Positions 1 to 9,971 of a DNA stretch of 64,000 bases are shown piece by piece; position 1 is the first letter of the stretch, and every line of letters begins with the position of its first letter. This DNA is from Parahoeflea alexandrii (GTDB taxonomy: Bacteria > Pseudomonadota > Alphaproteobacteria > Rhizobiales > Rhizobiaceae), in NCBI RefSeq assembly GCF_027214025.1, contig NZ_JAPWHB010000001.1:682001-746000 (forward strand), in the 5' to 3' direction. The translations under genes were made by a program, and so were the position numbers. Below the pieces are notes generated by a model. That model searched no databases, was not told the DNA's origin, and was given only the letters and a program-made list of their open reading frames with translations.

Positions 1-8
1 CATCCAGC

Positions 9-28
9 CACCGCGCGTCGGCGCGGTG
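9..28. repeat. GC-rich perfect hairpin
   Basis: CACCGCGC and GCGCGGTG flank a GTCG loop, giving a perfect 8-bp stem. No T-run follows on either strand within a few bases, so it is not a clear intrinsic terminator. It may belong to the end of a gene lying left of the window. Confidence 0.4.
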
Positions 29-101
29 GGAGACTCTCTAAGTCAAGCTGGCAGACTGGAGTGCGGACAAGTCCTCCGGCTCGCGGACGCTCGCCTGCTG
101 G

Positions 102-122
102 ATCCCGGCTCAAGGCCGGGAT
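102..122. repeat. Short intergenic palindrome (ATCCCGGC / GCCGGGAT)
   Basis: ATCCCGGC and GCCGGGAT are separated by TCAAG and followed by GACGGAGG. This wording (a GGATCC-type hairpin running into ATGACGG) resembles a short palindrome scattered between genes in many alphaproteobacterial genomes. The family assignment is from memory. The rest of 1-281 holds no convincing gene, only the leader of the RDD gene. Confidence 0.45.
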
Positions 123-281
123 GACGGAGGAGAGATGTCAGTCCACGGCACCAGACAATCTTGCGCCTTGGTATGTGGGCCTTGGAGTCAAACCACCGGC
201 AAACCCTTTAAGTGCAGGGCCTGACTTCCTACATCTTTCCCGACGCGGCAAAAATGCCCGTGCCTGTGACAGGAGAAACCG

Positions 282-752
282 ATGAACCAGCCGATCCGCG
301 AGAGCGCCGACAATCACGCCATGGGCGCCTACGACGACATCGCGCTCTATGACGGCGTGCGCACCAAGCGCGTGCTGGCGTTCTTCATCGACTACGCCAT
401 CGTGCTGGCGCTGTGCGTGCCGGTGGCGGTGCTGATCTTCTTCATCGGCATCTTCACGCTGGGCTTGGGCTTCTTCCTCTACCCGATCCTGTTCCTGCTG
501 GTCGCCATTCCCTATATCGGCATGTCGATGGGCGGACCGAACCAGGCCACGCCCGGCATGCGGATGATGGGCATCCGCGTCGCCCGCCTCGACGGCCGCC
601 CGGTCGATTTCATGCTGGCCGTCGTCCACGGCGTGCTGTTCTGGGCCTTGAACGCGGTGCTCACCCCGTTCATCCTGCTCGCCACGTTGGTGCTCGACCG
701 CAAGCAGACCGTGCACGACTGGCTGCTGGGGACGGTGGTGGTGCGGAGCTAG
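282..752 (+). CDS. RDD family membrane protein
   Basis: A 156-residue integral membrane protein of the RDD family, whose members have poorly known roles, some linked to ion transport. After a polar N-terminus, the family-type start (RTKRVLAFFIDY, about residues 27-38) leads into the first of three hydrophobic spans at about 31-60, 62-82 and 108-135. The C-terminal part has the usual TPGMRMMGIRV and DRKQTVHDWLLGTVVV segments. An AGGAGA ribosome site lies 7 bases before the ATG. It is convergent with the Lrp-type gene, the two stop codons being only one base apart. Specific function unknown. Confidence 0.85.
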   Translation: MNQPIRESADNHAMGAYDDIALYDGVRTKRVLAFFIDYAIVLALCVPVAVLIFFIGIFTLGLGFFLYPILFLLVAIPYIGMSMGGPNQATPGMRMMGIRVARLDGRPVDFMLAVVHGVLFWALNAVLTPFILLATLVLDRKQTVHDWLLGTVVVRS

Positions 753-753
753 T

Positions 754-1224
754 TCACACCTCCACCCGCGTCTCGTGCTTCAATTGCCGCAGGATCAGGT
801 TGGTCTTCACCGTCGAGACGCCTTCGAGCGCGAACATGAAATCCTCCAGGAACGCGTTGTAGGCGCTTAGATCGCGGCAGCGGATGCGGAGGTGATAATC
901 GGCGTCGCCGGTGGTGGCGAAGCAGTCGAGCACTTCGGGGCGGCCCATCACCGCCTGAATGAAGTTCTCGACGTGGCCGGCCTGATGGCGCGAGAGCACC
1001 ACGTGCACCATGGCGTGGAAGTCGAGCCCGACGGCCTCGGGATTGACCAGCGCCGTGTAGCGCTCGATGACGCCGCCCTCCTCCAGCGCCTTGACCCGCC
1101 GCCAGCAGGCGGACGCCGACATGCTCGCGCGCTCGGCCAGGTCCTGGTTGGAGATGCGGCCATCGTCCTGCAGCGCCTTGAGGATCTGCCGGTCTGCCGG
1201 CTGCATTTCGAATTCCCTCGCCAC
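754..1224 (-). CDS. Lrp/AsnC family transcriptional regulator
   Basis: A 156-residue regulator of normal family length. Residues of about 5-65 form the winged helix-turn-helix (ILKALQDDGRISNQDLAERA, then SASACWRRVKALEEGGVI). Residues of about 70-150 form the RAM/AsnC ligand-binding domain, whose family binds amino acids. It is divergent from the fused indolepyruvate oxidoreductase gene across a 126-base intergenic region that contains an inverted repeat at 1256-1280. This layout is typical of an Lrp protein controlling the neighbouring amino-acid catabolism gene; that target is inferred. Confidence 0.9.
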   Translation of the reverse strand: MAREFEMQPADRQILKALQDDGRISNQDLAERASMSASACWRRVKALEEGGVIERYTALVNPEAVGLDFHAMVHVVLSRHQAGHVENFIQAVMGRPEVLDCFATTGDADYHLRIRCRDLSAYNAFLEDFMFALEGVSTVKTNLILRQLKHETRVEV

Positions 1225-1255
1225 GAAGGGTAATCCTTTCTCTATCTAAGCAGTT

Positions 1256-1280
1256 CATGGATATTTCTTTCATATTCATG
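1256..1280. promoter_or_regulatory. Candidate Lrp operator (inverted repeat)
   Basis: CATGGATAT at 1256-1264 and ATATTCATG at 1272-1280 form an inverted repeat with one mismatch around a 7-base spacer. It sits between the divergent Lrp gene and the oxidoreductase gene, a natural place for an autoregulatory and activating site. Assignment to this Lrp protein is inferred. Confidence 0.45.
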
Positions 1281-1350
1281 ACTGAAGCCGGCCAATCTGG
1301 CAAGACCTGCCAGCGCCGGAGTGGTATATTGGCGGGCAGAGGAGCTGCCC

Positions 1351-4300
1351 ATGACATTCCATACCCCTGCCCCATCCGCCTACACGCTCAACGACCGCTA
1401 TGCGCTCGCATCCGGTCGGGTGTTCATGACTGGCACGCAGGCGCTGGTCCGCGCGCTGTTCGACCAGGCGCGGCGCGACCGCGAGGCGGGGCTGAAGACC
1501 GGAGGCTTCGTCTCGGGCTATCGCGGTTCGCCGCTCGGCGGCCTCGACATGGAATTGTGGCGGCAGAAGGCGCGGCTCGCACAAGGCGGCATCGAGTTCC
1601 TGCCGGCGGTCAACGAGGACCTTGCGGCGACCGCGGTGCTCGGCTCGCAGCAGGTGGAAACCAATCCGAACCGGCAGGTCGAGGGCGTGTTCGGGCTCTG
1701 GTACGGCAAGGGACCCGGCGTCGACCGGGCCGGCGATGCGCTCAAGCACGGCAACGCCTACGGCTCCTCGCCGCGTGGCGGGGTGCTGGTAGTGGCGGGC
1801 GACGACCATGGCTGCGTCTCCTCGTCGATGCCGCACCAGTCGGACGTGGCCTTCATGGCCTGGTTCATGCCAACGCTCAACCCGGCCAGTGTGGCCGAAT
1901 ATCTGGAATTTGCCGAGTACGGCTACGCGCTGTCGCGCTATTCGGGCATGTGGGTCGGCTTCAAGGCGATCTCGGAGACGGTCGAGGGCGCCAGTTCCTT
2001 CCTGCTCAAGCCCGACCGCGTCTTCGAAAAGCCTGATTTCGAGATCCCGGCCACCGGCCTGCACTACCGCTGGCCCGACCTCCCCGGTCCGCAGATCGAG
2101 GAGCGGATGGAGGCCAAGAAACATGCGGTCTTCGCCTTTGCCGAGGCCAACCCGATCGACCGGGCGATCTATGGCGTAAGCGATGCGCGGTTCGGCTTCG
2201 TGACCACCGGCAAGGCGCATCTCGACCTGATGGAGGCCCTGAGGCTGCTCGGGCTCGACGAGGCCCGCTGCCGTACGCTCGGCATCGACATCTACAAGGT
2301 CGGCATGGTCTGGCCCTTAGCACGGCGCGATGCCCTGAACTTCGTCCGCGGCAAGCGCGAGGTGGTGGTGATCGAGGAAAAGCGCGGCATCATCGAGAGC
2401 CAGTTCAAGGAGTATTTCTACGACTGGCCCGGCGACAAGCCGCAGCGCATGGTCGGCAAGCATGACGAGACCGGCCGGCGGCTGATCCCCTGGACCGGCG
2501 AGCTGTCGCCCCGCCAGCTGGTGCCGCTGATCGCCAAGCGGCTCGACGGGGTGTTCCGGGGCGAGAATTTCGCCGCACGCGCAGTCGAGATCACCGGCCA
2601 GCCGGTCGTAGCCCTTTCCGATCCCGGCGCGACGCGCACCCCCTATTTCTGTTCGGGCTGCCCGCACAACACCTCGACCAAGGTGCCGGAGGGCTCGAAG
2701 GCGCTGGCCGGCATCGGCTGCCATTTCATGGCGAGCTGGATGGACCGCGAAACCTCGTCGCTGATCCAGATGGGCGGCGAAGGCGTCAACTGGGCGGCCT
2801 CCTCGCGATTTACCGGAAAGGATCACATTTTCCAGAATCTCGGCGAAGGCACCTGGTACCATTCGGGCTCGATGGCGATCCGCCAGGCGATCGCCGCAGG
2901 CGCCAACATCACCTACAAGATCCTCTACAATGACGCGGTCGCGATGACCGGCGGCCAGCCGGTCGACGGGCCGGTCAGCGTTCAAGCCATTGCCCATATC
3001 TGCCGCGCCGAGGGCGTCGAGCGGATCGCGCTGGTGTCTGATGATCCGCAAAAATTCGCGAGCGCCGACTTCCCGCGCGGGATCACCATTCACGCGCGCG
3101 CCGAGATGGATGCCGTGCAGCGCGAGCTGCGCCAGGTTCCGGGTGTCTCGGTGCTGATCTACGAGCAGACCTGCGCCACCGAGAAACGCCGCCGGCGCAA
3201 GCGGGGCGAGCTGCCCGATCCGAAGACATTCGCCGTCATCAACGAGCTTGTCTGCGAGGGTTGCGGCGATTGCTCGACCGAGTCCAATTGCCTCAGCGTC
3301 GAGCCGAAGGAAACCGAATTCGGCCGCAAGCGGCAGATCAATCAGTCCAACTGCAACAAGGACTTCTCCTGCCTGAACGGCTTCTGCCCGAGCTTCGTCA
3401 CCGTCGAGGGGGCCGAGCGGCACAAGCCGAAGCCGGCGGATCTCGACATCGAAAACCTGATGCAACGCGTTCCCCTGCCCGCGCTTCCCACGCTCGACGC
3501 ACCGTTCAACCTGCTGGTCACCGGCGTTGGAGGCACCGGCGTGGTCACCGTCGGGCAACTGATCTCGATGGCGGCGCATCTCGAGGGCAAGGGTGCCAGC
3601 ATTCTCGATTTCACCGGCTTCGCGCAGAAATTCGGCGCGGTGCTGAGCTTCGTGCGGATCGGCCGCGATCCCGACGCCATCAACCAGGTCCGCATCGACA
3701 CCGGCATGGCGGACGCGGTGATCGGCTGTGATGTGGTGGTCTCGTCCTCGCCGAAGGCCTCCGGCACCTACCGCCCCGGCACGTCGGTCGCGCTCAACCT
3801 GGCCTCGATGCCGACAGGCGACCTGGTGCTCCGGCGCGATGCCGATCTCAACATCGACGCCCGCGCATCGGCAATTGCTGCAGTCGTCGGCGCCGGCAAT
3901 CTGGGTGCGTTCGACGCCAATGCAGCCTCCGAGGCGCTGTTCGGCGACGCCGTCTATGCCAATGTGATGATGCTCGGTTTTGCCTGGCAGCGCGGCCTGG
4001 TTCCGGTGACGCTCGACGCCCTCAATCGCGCGATCGAACTCAACAATGTCGCCGTAGACGCCAACAAGAGCGCGCTTGCCTGCGGCCGGCTGATCGCGGC
4101 CAATCCCTCGGCTCTCGAGGCGCATCTCAACCCGAAACCGGATTTTGCCGCCTTGCCCGAGCACATCATCGCACGGCGGGCCGAATTCCTCGAAGGCTAC
4201 CAGAATGCGGCATGGGCGGATCGTTATCGCGGCAGAATGGCAGAGTTCGAGGCGAGGATGCCGGTCGACAACCGGGCCGAACTGGTCAGTGCCGCGGCAA

Positions 4301-4770
4301 AATCGCTGTTCAAGCTGATGTCCTACAAGGACGAATACGAAGTTGCGCGGCTGCATGAAGACCCTGCCTTCCGCAAGAGCCTTCATGACCGCTTCGAAGG
4401 CAACTTCCGGATCGTGCATCATTTCGCCCCACCGCTGCTCGGCGGCAGCAAGGACGCGCGCGGGCGGCCGCTCAAGCGCGCCTTCGGGCCAGCCATCCGG
4501 CCGGCGCTGTCCCTGCTCGCGCGCCTGAAAGGCCTGCGCGGCACGGCGCTCGATCCCTTCGGCTACACCGCCGAACGCCGGATGGAGCGCGAGCTGATCA
4601 CCTGGTTCGAAGGGCTGATGGCGCGGTGCGAGCAGGAGGTCGCTCCCGCCAATGCAGACCTTTGGCAGCAGGTCTTGTCCGCGCCGATGGACATCCGCGG
4701 CTACGGCCCGGTCAAGCACGAGGCCGTTGACAAGGCGAAAGCCCGGGTGGAAGCGCTTCTGGCCGGATAG
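1351..4770 (+). CDS. Fused indolepyruvate ferredoxin oxidoreductase family protein
   Basis: A 1139-residue cytoplasmic enzyme joining all 2-oxoacid:ferredoxin oxidoreductase parts in one chain, as usual for the proteobacterial indolepyruvate oxidoreductase family. These oxidatively decarboxylate aryl- or branched-chain 2-oxoacids to acyl-CoA. The N-terminal half carries the thiamine-diphosphate-binding region, with CSGCPHNTSTKVPEGS near residue 434 and GIGCHFMA soon after. A cysteine cluster (CEGCGDCSTESNC, then CNKDFSCLNGFC) from about residue 635 likely holds an Fe-S centre. The gamma-type domain begins near residue 727 (GVGGTGVVTVGQL). I chose the ATG at 1351 because AGAGGAG lies just upstream; an upstream GTG at 1321 is in frame but less likely. 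The physiological substrate is not shown by the sequence. Confidence 0.9.
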   Translation: MTFHTPAPSAYTLNDRYALASGRVFMTGTQALVRALFDQARRDREAGLKTGGFVSGYRGSPLGGLDMELWRQKARLAQGGIEFLPAVNEDLAATAVLGSQQVETNPNRQVEGVFGLWYGKGPGVDRAGDALKHGNAYGSSPRGGVLVVAGDDHGCVSSSMPHQSDVAFMAWFMPTLNPASVAEYLEFAEYGYALSRYSGMWVGFKAISETVEGASSFLLKPDRVFEKPDFEIPATGLHYRWPDLPGPQIEERMEAKKHAVFAFAEANPIDRAIYGVSDARFGFVTTGKAHLDLMEALRLLGLDEARCRTLGIDIYKVGMVWPLARRDALNFVRGKREVVVIEEKRGIIESQFKEYFYDWPGDKPQRMVGKHDETGRRLIPWTGELSPRQLVPLIAKRLDGVFRGENFAARAVEITGQPVVALSDPGATRTPYFCSGCPHNTSTKVPEGSKALAGIGCHFMASWMDRETSSLIQMGGEGVNWAASSRFTGKDHIFQNLGEGTWYHSGSMAIRQAIAAGANITYKILYNDAVAMTGGQPVDGPVSVQAIAHICRAEGVERIALVSDDPQKFASADFPRGITIHARAEMDAVQRELRQVPGVSVLIYEQTCATEKRRRRKRGELPDPKTFAVINELVCEGCGDCSTESNCLSVEPKETEFGRKRQINQSNCNKDFSCLNGFCPSFVTVEGAERHKPKPADLDIENLMQRVPLPALPTLDAPFNLLVTGVGGTGVVTVGQLISMAAHLEGKGASILDFTGFAQKFGAVLSFVRIGRDPDAINQVRIDTGMADAVIGCDVVVSSSPKASGTYRPGTSVALNLASMPTGDLVLRRDADLNIDARASAIAAVVGAGNLGAFDANAASEALFGDAVYANVMMLGFAWQRGLVPVTLDALNRAIELNNVAVDANKSALACGRLIAANPSALEAHLNPKPDFAALPEHIIARRAEFLEGYQNAAWADRYRGRMAEFEARMPVDNRAELVSAAAKSLFKLMSYKDEYEVARLHEDPAFRKSLHDRFEGNFRIVHHFAPPLLGGSKDARGRPLKRAFGPAIRPALSLLARLKGLRGTALDPFGYTAERRMERELITWFEGLMARCEQEVAPANADLWQQVLSAPMDIRGYGPVKHEAVDKAKARVEALLAG

Positions 4771-4959
4771 GCCACCTTCCACGCCTGTCCGTTACATCTG
4801 TCCCCGACACAAGACGGGAACGTTCGTTTCAGGTTTTGACAACCATCGCGGCATCCGTTGCGCCGGATATGCATGGCCTGAAATATTCGCCCTAGGCGCG
4901 TGAGCGAACGGCGCGGTAAAGTGGTGTTCCGATCGCGCCACCGGAGTCGCACCGCGTCC

Positions 4960-6780
4960 ATGCCAGATTTCCATCTCATCGCCACGTTTGTCATCATCGC
5001 GGCCACCATCATCGCCTATGCGACGGAGCGCTGGCCGATGGAAACGGTTTCGCTGGTCTCGCTTGCCGCCGTGCTGGTGCTGTTCGGCGTTTTCCCTTTC
5101 ACCGGGCAGGATGGCACGCCGCTGGAACCGGGGCAGCTTCTGGCCGGGTTTTCCAATCCGGCGCTCGCCACCGTCATCGCGCTGCTGATCGTCGGACAAG
5201 GCCTGTTTGCCACCGACGCGATGGAAGCGCCGGCGCGCAAGCTGGGGCGGATGGGCGGGGCGGCCACCTTCCGGCCGATCCTGTTCATCCTGGTCGGCGC
5301 GGCGCTGTTTTCGGCGTTTTTGAACAACACACCGGTGGTGGTGATCTTCATTCCGATTCTTGTGGTGATCGCGGCGCAGCGATCGATTTCGCCAAGCCGG
5401 GTGTTCATGCCGCTGTCCTTCATCACCATTCTGGGCGGCATGACGACGCTGATCGGCTCGTCGACCAACCTGCTGGTGGCCGGCGTGGTGCGCGACTACG
5501 GCTACGAGATCGGCTTCTTCGACATTACCGGCATGGGCGTCATCCTGGCGCTGGTCGGCGGCGCCTATGTGCTCGGCGTTTTGCCGCGGCTGCTGCCCGA
5601 ACGCGTCGCGGAACTCTCGGCGGGGGCAAAATCCGGCGCGCAGTTCATCGGCGAGATCACGCTGACGCGCGATCACCCGTTTGTCGGCATCTCCGCCAAG
5701 GCGGGCATGTTTCCCGGTCTGGGGGACCTGACGCTCAGGCTCTTGCAGCGCCGCGACGTGCCGGTTCTGCCGCCGTTCGAGGATCTCACCCTGTCGGTCG
5801 GCGACACGCTGGTGGTGACGGGAACACGCAAGGCCTTTTCGAAGGCGCTGGCGCGCGGACGCGCCGGGCTCGAGGCCGATGACGGCCCCACCGAGGACAC
5901 CCAGCAGGATCAACCGCCCGGCCCGGATTATCATCTGGCCGAAGCGGTGATTTCGCCGGGCTCGCGCTATGCCGGACGCACCATCCAGCTCTCGGGTCTC
6001 AGGCCGCAATTCGGCATTTCCGTGCTTGGCGTGCAGCGCAAGAGCCGCATGGCCCGCTCGGCGATGTCGGATATCCGGCTTGAACCCGGCGACACGCTGT
6101 TGATCGGCGGGCCGATGGAGGCGATCAAGCTGTTGCGCGGCAATCACGACCTGCTGCTGCTCGAGCACTCGGCCGAAGCCGTGCCGCAGTCGCGCAAGGC
6201 GCGCATCGCGGTGGCGATCTTCGCGGCGATCGTGCTCTTGTCGGCGTTCTCAATCGTTCCCATCGTCGTGGCGGCGATCAGCGGCGCGGTGCTGATGCTC
6301 TTGACCGGCTGCCTGTCGATCCTGCAGGCGGGGCGCGCCTTTGACCGGCAGATCTTCCTGCTGGTCGGATCTTCGGTGGCGCTGGCGACCGCACTTGAAG
6401 CCACCGGCGGGGCGGCGCTGATTGCCTCGGCGTCGCTCAGCCTGATGGAAGGCGCCTCGGCGGGCATCATCCTGTCGGGCCTGTTCCTGGTGATGGCGGT
6501 GCTGACCAACATCCTGTCGAACAACGCCACAGCGGTGCTGTTCACACCGATCGCGCTGGGGATCGCCAAGGGCATGGGCGCGCCACCCGAACCCTTCATC
6601 GCAGCCGTCATCTTTGCATCGAACGCGTCGTTCGCGACACCGATCGGCTACCAGACAAACCTCCTGGTCATGGGCCCCGGGCACTACCGGTTCAGCGATT
6701 TTCTTCGCGCCGGCACGCCGCTTGTGGTTATCATATGGTTGACGTTTTCGTTACTTGCGCCATGGTATTACGGACTGTGA
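4960..6780 (+). CDS. SLC13 family permease with two TrkA-C (RCK) domains
   Basis: A 606-residue inner-membrane transporter of the divalent-anion:Na+ symporter (SLC13/CitT-like) group. Membrane spans fill about residues 5-220 and 405-605. Two cytosolic TrkA-C domains, about 240-300 (ending in [13 protein letters not shown]) and 330-395 (ending in [13 protein letters not shown]), separate the two halves. The family motif [13 protein letters not shown] lies in the second half. Sulfate, citrate or another anion are possible substrates. The ATG at 4960 is chosen because hydrophobic sequence begins directly after it; an in-frame upstream GTG at 4900 would add 20 arginine-rich residues. Confidence 0.85.
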   Translation: MPDFHLIATFVIIAATIIAYATERWPMETVSLVSLAAVLVLFGVFPFTGQDGTPLEPGQLLAGFSNPALATVIALLIVGQGLFATDAMEAPARKLGRMGGAATFRPILFILVGAALFSAFLNNTPVVVIFIPILVVIAAQRSISPSRVFMPLSFITILGGMTTLIGSSTNLLVAGVVRDYGYEIGFFDITGMGVILALVGGAYVLGVLPRLLPERVAELSAGAKSGAQFIGEITLTRDHPFVGISAKAGMFPGLGDLTLRLLQRRDVPVLPPFEDLTLSVGDTLVVTGTRKAFSKALARGRAGLEADDGPTEDTQQDQPPGPDYHLAEAVISPGSRYAGRTIQLSGLRPQFGISVLGVQRKSRMARSAMSDIRLEPGDTLLIGGPMEAIKLLRGNHDLLLLEHSAEAVPQSRKARIAVAIFAAIVLLSAFSIVPIVVAAISGAVLMLLTGCLSILQAGRAFDRQIFLLVGSSVALATALEATGGAALIASASLSLMEGASAGIILSGLFLVMAVLTNILSNNATAVLFTPIALGIAKGMGAPPEPFIAAVIFASNASFATPIGYQTNLLVMGPGHYRFSDFLRAGTPLVVIIWLTFSLLAPWYYGL

Positions 6781-6802
6781 CAGGCTCCGAATCCAAAACA
6801 TG

Positions 6803-7549
6803 ATGAACCAACCGATCAATTCTCCGCAGTTTTTCCTGACCGCTCCCTCGGCCTGTCCGTATCTCGAGGGGCAGAGCGAGCGGAAGGTCTTTACCCACCT
6901 GGTGGGAGAAAAAGCCTCGGAATTGAACGACCTTCTGACCCAGGGCGGATTCCGCCGGTCGCAGAACATTGCCTACCGGCCGGCCTGCGAATCCTGCCGC
7001 GCCTGCGTTTCGGTGCGCATTCTTGCCAGCGAGTTCAACCCCACCAGATCCATGCGCCGCATCAAGGCGGGCAATGCCGACCTGGTCGCCGCCGAATATC
7101 ACGCCGAACCCTCGAGCGAACAATTCAAGCTGTTCCGCCGCTATCTCGACAGCCGGCACCAGAGCGGCGGCATGGCGGACATGAGCATCGGCGACTACGC
7201 CATGATGGTCGAGGATTCGCATGTCGACAGCCGCATCATCGAATACAGGGTGAGAGCCGAGGGTGACGGGCTGCACCAGCATCCCGCCGGCGAGTTGCTG
7301 GCCGTGGCGCTCACCGACCGGATGGGCGATGGGTTGTCGATGGTCTATTCGTTCTACAACCCGGATGCGACGGCGCGGTCGCTCGGCACCTACATGATCC
7401 TCGATCACATCGAGCGCGCCCGTACCCTTGGCCTGCCGCATGTCTATCTCGGCTACTGGGTCAAGGGATCGCGCAAGATGGAATACAAGACCCGCTTCCA
7501 GCCGCAGGAACACCTGATGGCGCAGGGCTGGCAACGCTACCAGCCGTAG
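6803..7549 (+). CDS. bpt: Aspartate/glutamate leucyltransferase (N-end rule)
   Basis: A 248-residue leucyl-tRNA:protein transferase that adds Leu to proteins beginning with Asp or Glu, marking them for the ClpS/ClpAP N-degron route in the cytoplasm. Family hallmarks are [16 protein letters not shown] near the start, [19 protein letters not shown] at about 48-66, and a GNAT-like C-terminal half containing [26 protein letters not shown]. Two adjacent ATG codons, at 6800 and 6803, could start it; homologues begin MN. It follows the permease by about 20 bases and may be cotranscribed with it. Confidence 0.93.
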   Translation: MNQPINSPQFFLTAPSACPYLEGQSERKVFTHLVGEKASELNDLLTQGGFRRSQNIAYRPACESCRACVSVRILASEFNPTRSMRRIKAGNADLVAAEYHAEPSSEQFKLFRRYLDSRHQSGGMADMSIGDYAMMVEDSHVDSRIIEYRVRAEGDGLHQHPAGELLAVALTDRMGDGLSMVYSFYNPDATARSLGTYMILDHIERARTLGLPHVYLGYWVKGSRKMEYKTRFQPQEHLMAQGWQRYQP

Positions 7550-7628
7550 CGTCCGGCAACCGGTTCAGCGGACGGTCGCGTTCCGCGCAATTCCCGCAAC
7601 ATCCGTTTTCACCAGCAAGGCCGCTTTC

Positions 7629-8540
7629 ATGCAGGATTACATTCAACAGGCGGCCGACCATCGCAAGGGTCTGGCAATCACCGCGTTCGGCGGATTGACC
7701 CTGACCGTCGACATTCCGCTGATCCGGCTCTCACAAAGCGACGCCTGGTCGGCGCTGGCGGTCAGAAGCGCGCTCACCTTCCTTGCCGCCGTCGTCGCCT
7801 GGAGCTTCATCCGCTTCGTGCTCAAGCGCGCCATCCCGATCATTCCGGGCCGGGCCGGGCTGCTGGTGGTCACGCTCTACGGCATTGCCTCGATCACCTT
7901 CATCCTTGCCGTCTACAACACCTCGACCGCCAATCTGGTGTTCATCCTGGCGTTCAATCCGATGTTTTCGGCGCTGCTTGCCTGGTGGCTGGCGGGCGAA
8001 AAACCCAAAGCCCAGACCTTCGCGGCAATGATCGTGATGATCCTCGGGGTCACGCTGATCGTCGCCGATGGCATGAAGGCCGGAAACCTCACCGGCGATC
8101 TGCTGGCGCTTGCCTCGAGCCTCATTCTCGCCGGCGCCATCACCGCCAGCCGCAAGGCCCGAGTCGACATGGGGTTCGCGCCGCTGTTCGCGGCCATCGT
8201 GCCGTCGATGATCGGGCTTGCGATGGTGGGCGGACCAGCAGGCCTGGTGCTGGGCGAACCCGGCTGGCTGGTGCTCAACGGCCTCGTCATCATCCCGATC
8301 GCCTTCTGGTGCCTGGCGACGGGACCCAAATACATCTCAGGCCCTGAAGTGGCGATGTTCTACCTGCTCGAGACGATCCTGGCGCCGGTATGGGTTTGGA
8401 TGATCTTTTCCGAAGCGCCGACCCGGCTGGGACTGATCGGCGGCGGCGTCATCGTGCTGGCGCTGGTGGCGCATTCGGTCTGGCAATTGTCGGCGCATCG
8501 GCGCGCTGCCCGCAGCCTGGCGCCGCGCCATCCCGTCTGA
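7629..8540 (+). CDS. DMT superfamily (EamA) transporter
   Basis: A 303-residue membrane protein with about ten hydrophobic spans in two EamA repeats, the first from about residue 15 to 145 and the second from about 155 to 285. The second ends in the typical SGPEVAMFYLLETILAPVWVW region. Family members export small metabolites or amino acids; the substrate cannot be read here. An AAGG lies near the ATG. It is separated from bpt by 79 bases without visible structure. Confidence 0.88.
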   Translation: MQDYIQQAADHRKGLAITAFGGLTLTVDIPLIRLSQSDAWSALAVRSALTFLAAVVAWSFIRFVLKRAIPIIPGRAGLLVVTLYGIASITFILAVYNTSTANLVFILAFNPMFSALLAWWLAGEKPKAQTFAAMIVMILGVTLIVADGMKAGNLTGDLLALASSLILAGAITASRKARVDMGFAPLFAAIVPSMIGLAMVGGPAGLVLGEPGWLVLNGLVIIPIAFWCLATGPKYISGPEVAMFYLLETILAPVWVWMIFSEAPTRLGLIGGGVIVLALVAHSVWQLSAHRRAARSLAPRHPV

Positions 8541-8654
8541 CGGTTGTGCCCATCGGCCCTGCCCGCCGTTCGCACTGGCAAAGCGGTGTTCGCGCCCTAT
8601 TCTCGTCTCATGGCAGTGATTGAGTGCCACTGACGAAACCGCCTGGAACCGCTG

Positions 8655-9392
8655 GTGCCCGCATTGAAGAAACTCGTTGTGTTTGTGCTCCTGTGCTTTG
8701 TCGCACCGTCGCTGGCCTCGCTTGCGGTCCGCGCCGCCAGTTCGCAACCCGGCTCCTGGCGCACCGCCGACTGGTCGTCGTCCGGCCTGTTGCCCGCTGC
8801 CGTCAACCAGCCCGAGGCCGCCGTCTATGTGATGGCGGCGCGAACCGGAGGCCTCAAGGGCGCGCTGGCGGTTCACAGCTGGATCGTAACGAAACCGGCC
8901 GGCAGCGCGATGTACACCCGCTACGACAAGGTCGGCTGGGGCAACCCGATCCGCACCAATGCCTATCCCGCCGACGGGCGGTGGTACTCCAACCCGCCGC
9001 AAGTGCTTGCCGAGGTGCATGGCGCGGAAGCCGCGCGGCTGATCCCGACGATCGAGGCCGCCGTCAGGTCCTACCCGTTCTCGGGCCGCGGCGACTACAC
9101 GATCTGGCCGGGTCCGAATTCCAATTCCTTTGTCGCCCATGTGCTCAGGCAGGTGCCGGAGCTGCATCTGGCGCTGCCGCCGGAAGCGGTTGGCCGCGAT
9201 TTCCGGACGTTTGGCGAATTCGTCACGCTCTCGGATGACTGGCGCAACCTCGAAATCTCGCTCGGCGGCTATGCCGGCCTGGCGGTCGGCACGCTCTATG
9301 GCGCGGAAGTTCGGCTCGGCGGACTGGTGTTCGGCGTCGACATCGCGCGTCCTGGCCTGAAACTGCCGGGATTCGGGCGGATCGGGCTGTAG
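8655..9392 (+). CDS. DUF3750 domain-containing exported or anchored protein
   Basis: A 245-residue protein starting with GTG. Its N-terminal hydrophobic stretch (KKLVVFVLLCFVAPSLASLA) is a signal peptide or membrane anchor. The body matches the DUF3750 family as I know it, with HSWIVTKPAGSAMYTRYDKVG and YTIWPGPNSNSFVAHVLRQV segments. The His and the NSNSFV region recall papain-fold or NlpC-like layouts, but no catalysis is established. It is convergent with the GNAT gene, with only 11 bases between the stops. Confidence 0.75.
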   Translation: MPALKKLVVFVLLCFVAPSLASLAVRAASSQPGSWRTADWSSSGLLPAAVNQPEAAVYVMAARTGGLKGALAVHSWIVTKPAGSAMYTRYDKVGWGNPIRTNAYPADGRWYSNPPQVLAEVHGAEAARLIPTIEAAVRSYPFSGRGDYTIWPGPNSNSFVAHVLRQVPELHLALPPEAVGRDFRTFGEFVTLSDDWRNLEISLGGYAGLAVGTLYGAEVRLGGLVFGVDIARPGLKLPGFGRIGL

Positions 9393-9403
9393 AGGCTCAG
9401 GCG

Positions 9404-9898
9404 CTATTGCCCGGGTGTCAGTTTCTTGTGCAGGCACATGGTCTCGGCGGTAAAATGACCTGTCCCGCCTTTCGGCATCCACAGCGGATAATGCCGACGG
9501 TGATCCTCGACCCAGCCGGTCCTGGCATAGAACTTTTCCGCCGGCACATTGCCCACCTGACACAGTAGCCGGGCGACCGCAAAACCGCTCTCGGCAATCT
9601 TCCTCTCGGCGAAGTACATCAGTTTCTCGGCGATCCCGGAGCCCCTGGCGTCGCGGGCGATGAACAGCTTGGTCAGTTCATCGCCGTTGATGGCCACAAA
9701 TCCCAGGATCCGCGCCTCATCCTCGGCGACAAAGAACGTGTCGGTCGATGCCCCGAAAATATCGTCGATGCACTCGAGCGTGCGCAGCGGCAGAACCTCC
9801 GGCGGCACCAGGTGGGCATGTCCATCGTGCCAGCCGTGATGCAGGATCTCGACGATGGCGGCGCGGTCGCCTGGCTCTGCAGGCCTGATATCGATCAT
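9404..9898 (-). CDS. GNAT family N-acetyltransferase
   Basis: A 164-residue single-domain acetyltransferase. The beta4-alpha3 acetyl-CoA motif is visible as LTKLFIARDARGSGIAEKLM, and the C-terminal NVPAEKFYARTGW segment is the usual GNAT motif B. The start is taken at the ATG at 9898 (MIDIRPAEPGD), which begins the fold; the longer reading frame overlaps the end of parC. It lies 73 bases downstream of parC on the same strand. The acceptor substrate is unknown. Confidence 0.85.
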   Translation of the reverse strand: MIDIRPAEPGDRAAIVEILHHGWHDGHAHLVPPEVLPLRTLECIDDIFGASTDTFFVAEDEARILGFVAINGDELTKLFIARDARGSGIAEKLMYFAERKIAESGFAVARLLCQVGNVPAEKFYARTGWVEDHRRHYPLWMPKGGTGHFTAETMCLHKKLTPGQ

Positions 9899-9971
9899 GA
9901 CGGGACTTCCGAAACTCCGTGGGGACAAGGCAGCCACGCGCGAGCGCGGGGAGCGGTCGAGATGGGTCCGG

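Noticed and set aside
2317-4782. 821-residue open frame on the minus strand opposite the oxidoreductase
   Set aside because: Shadow frame of a GC-rich coding region with low-complexity, charged translation.
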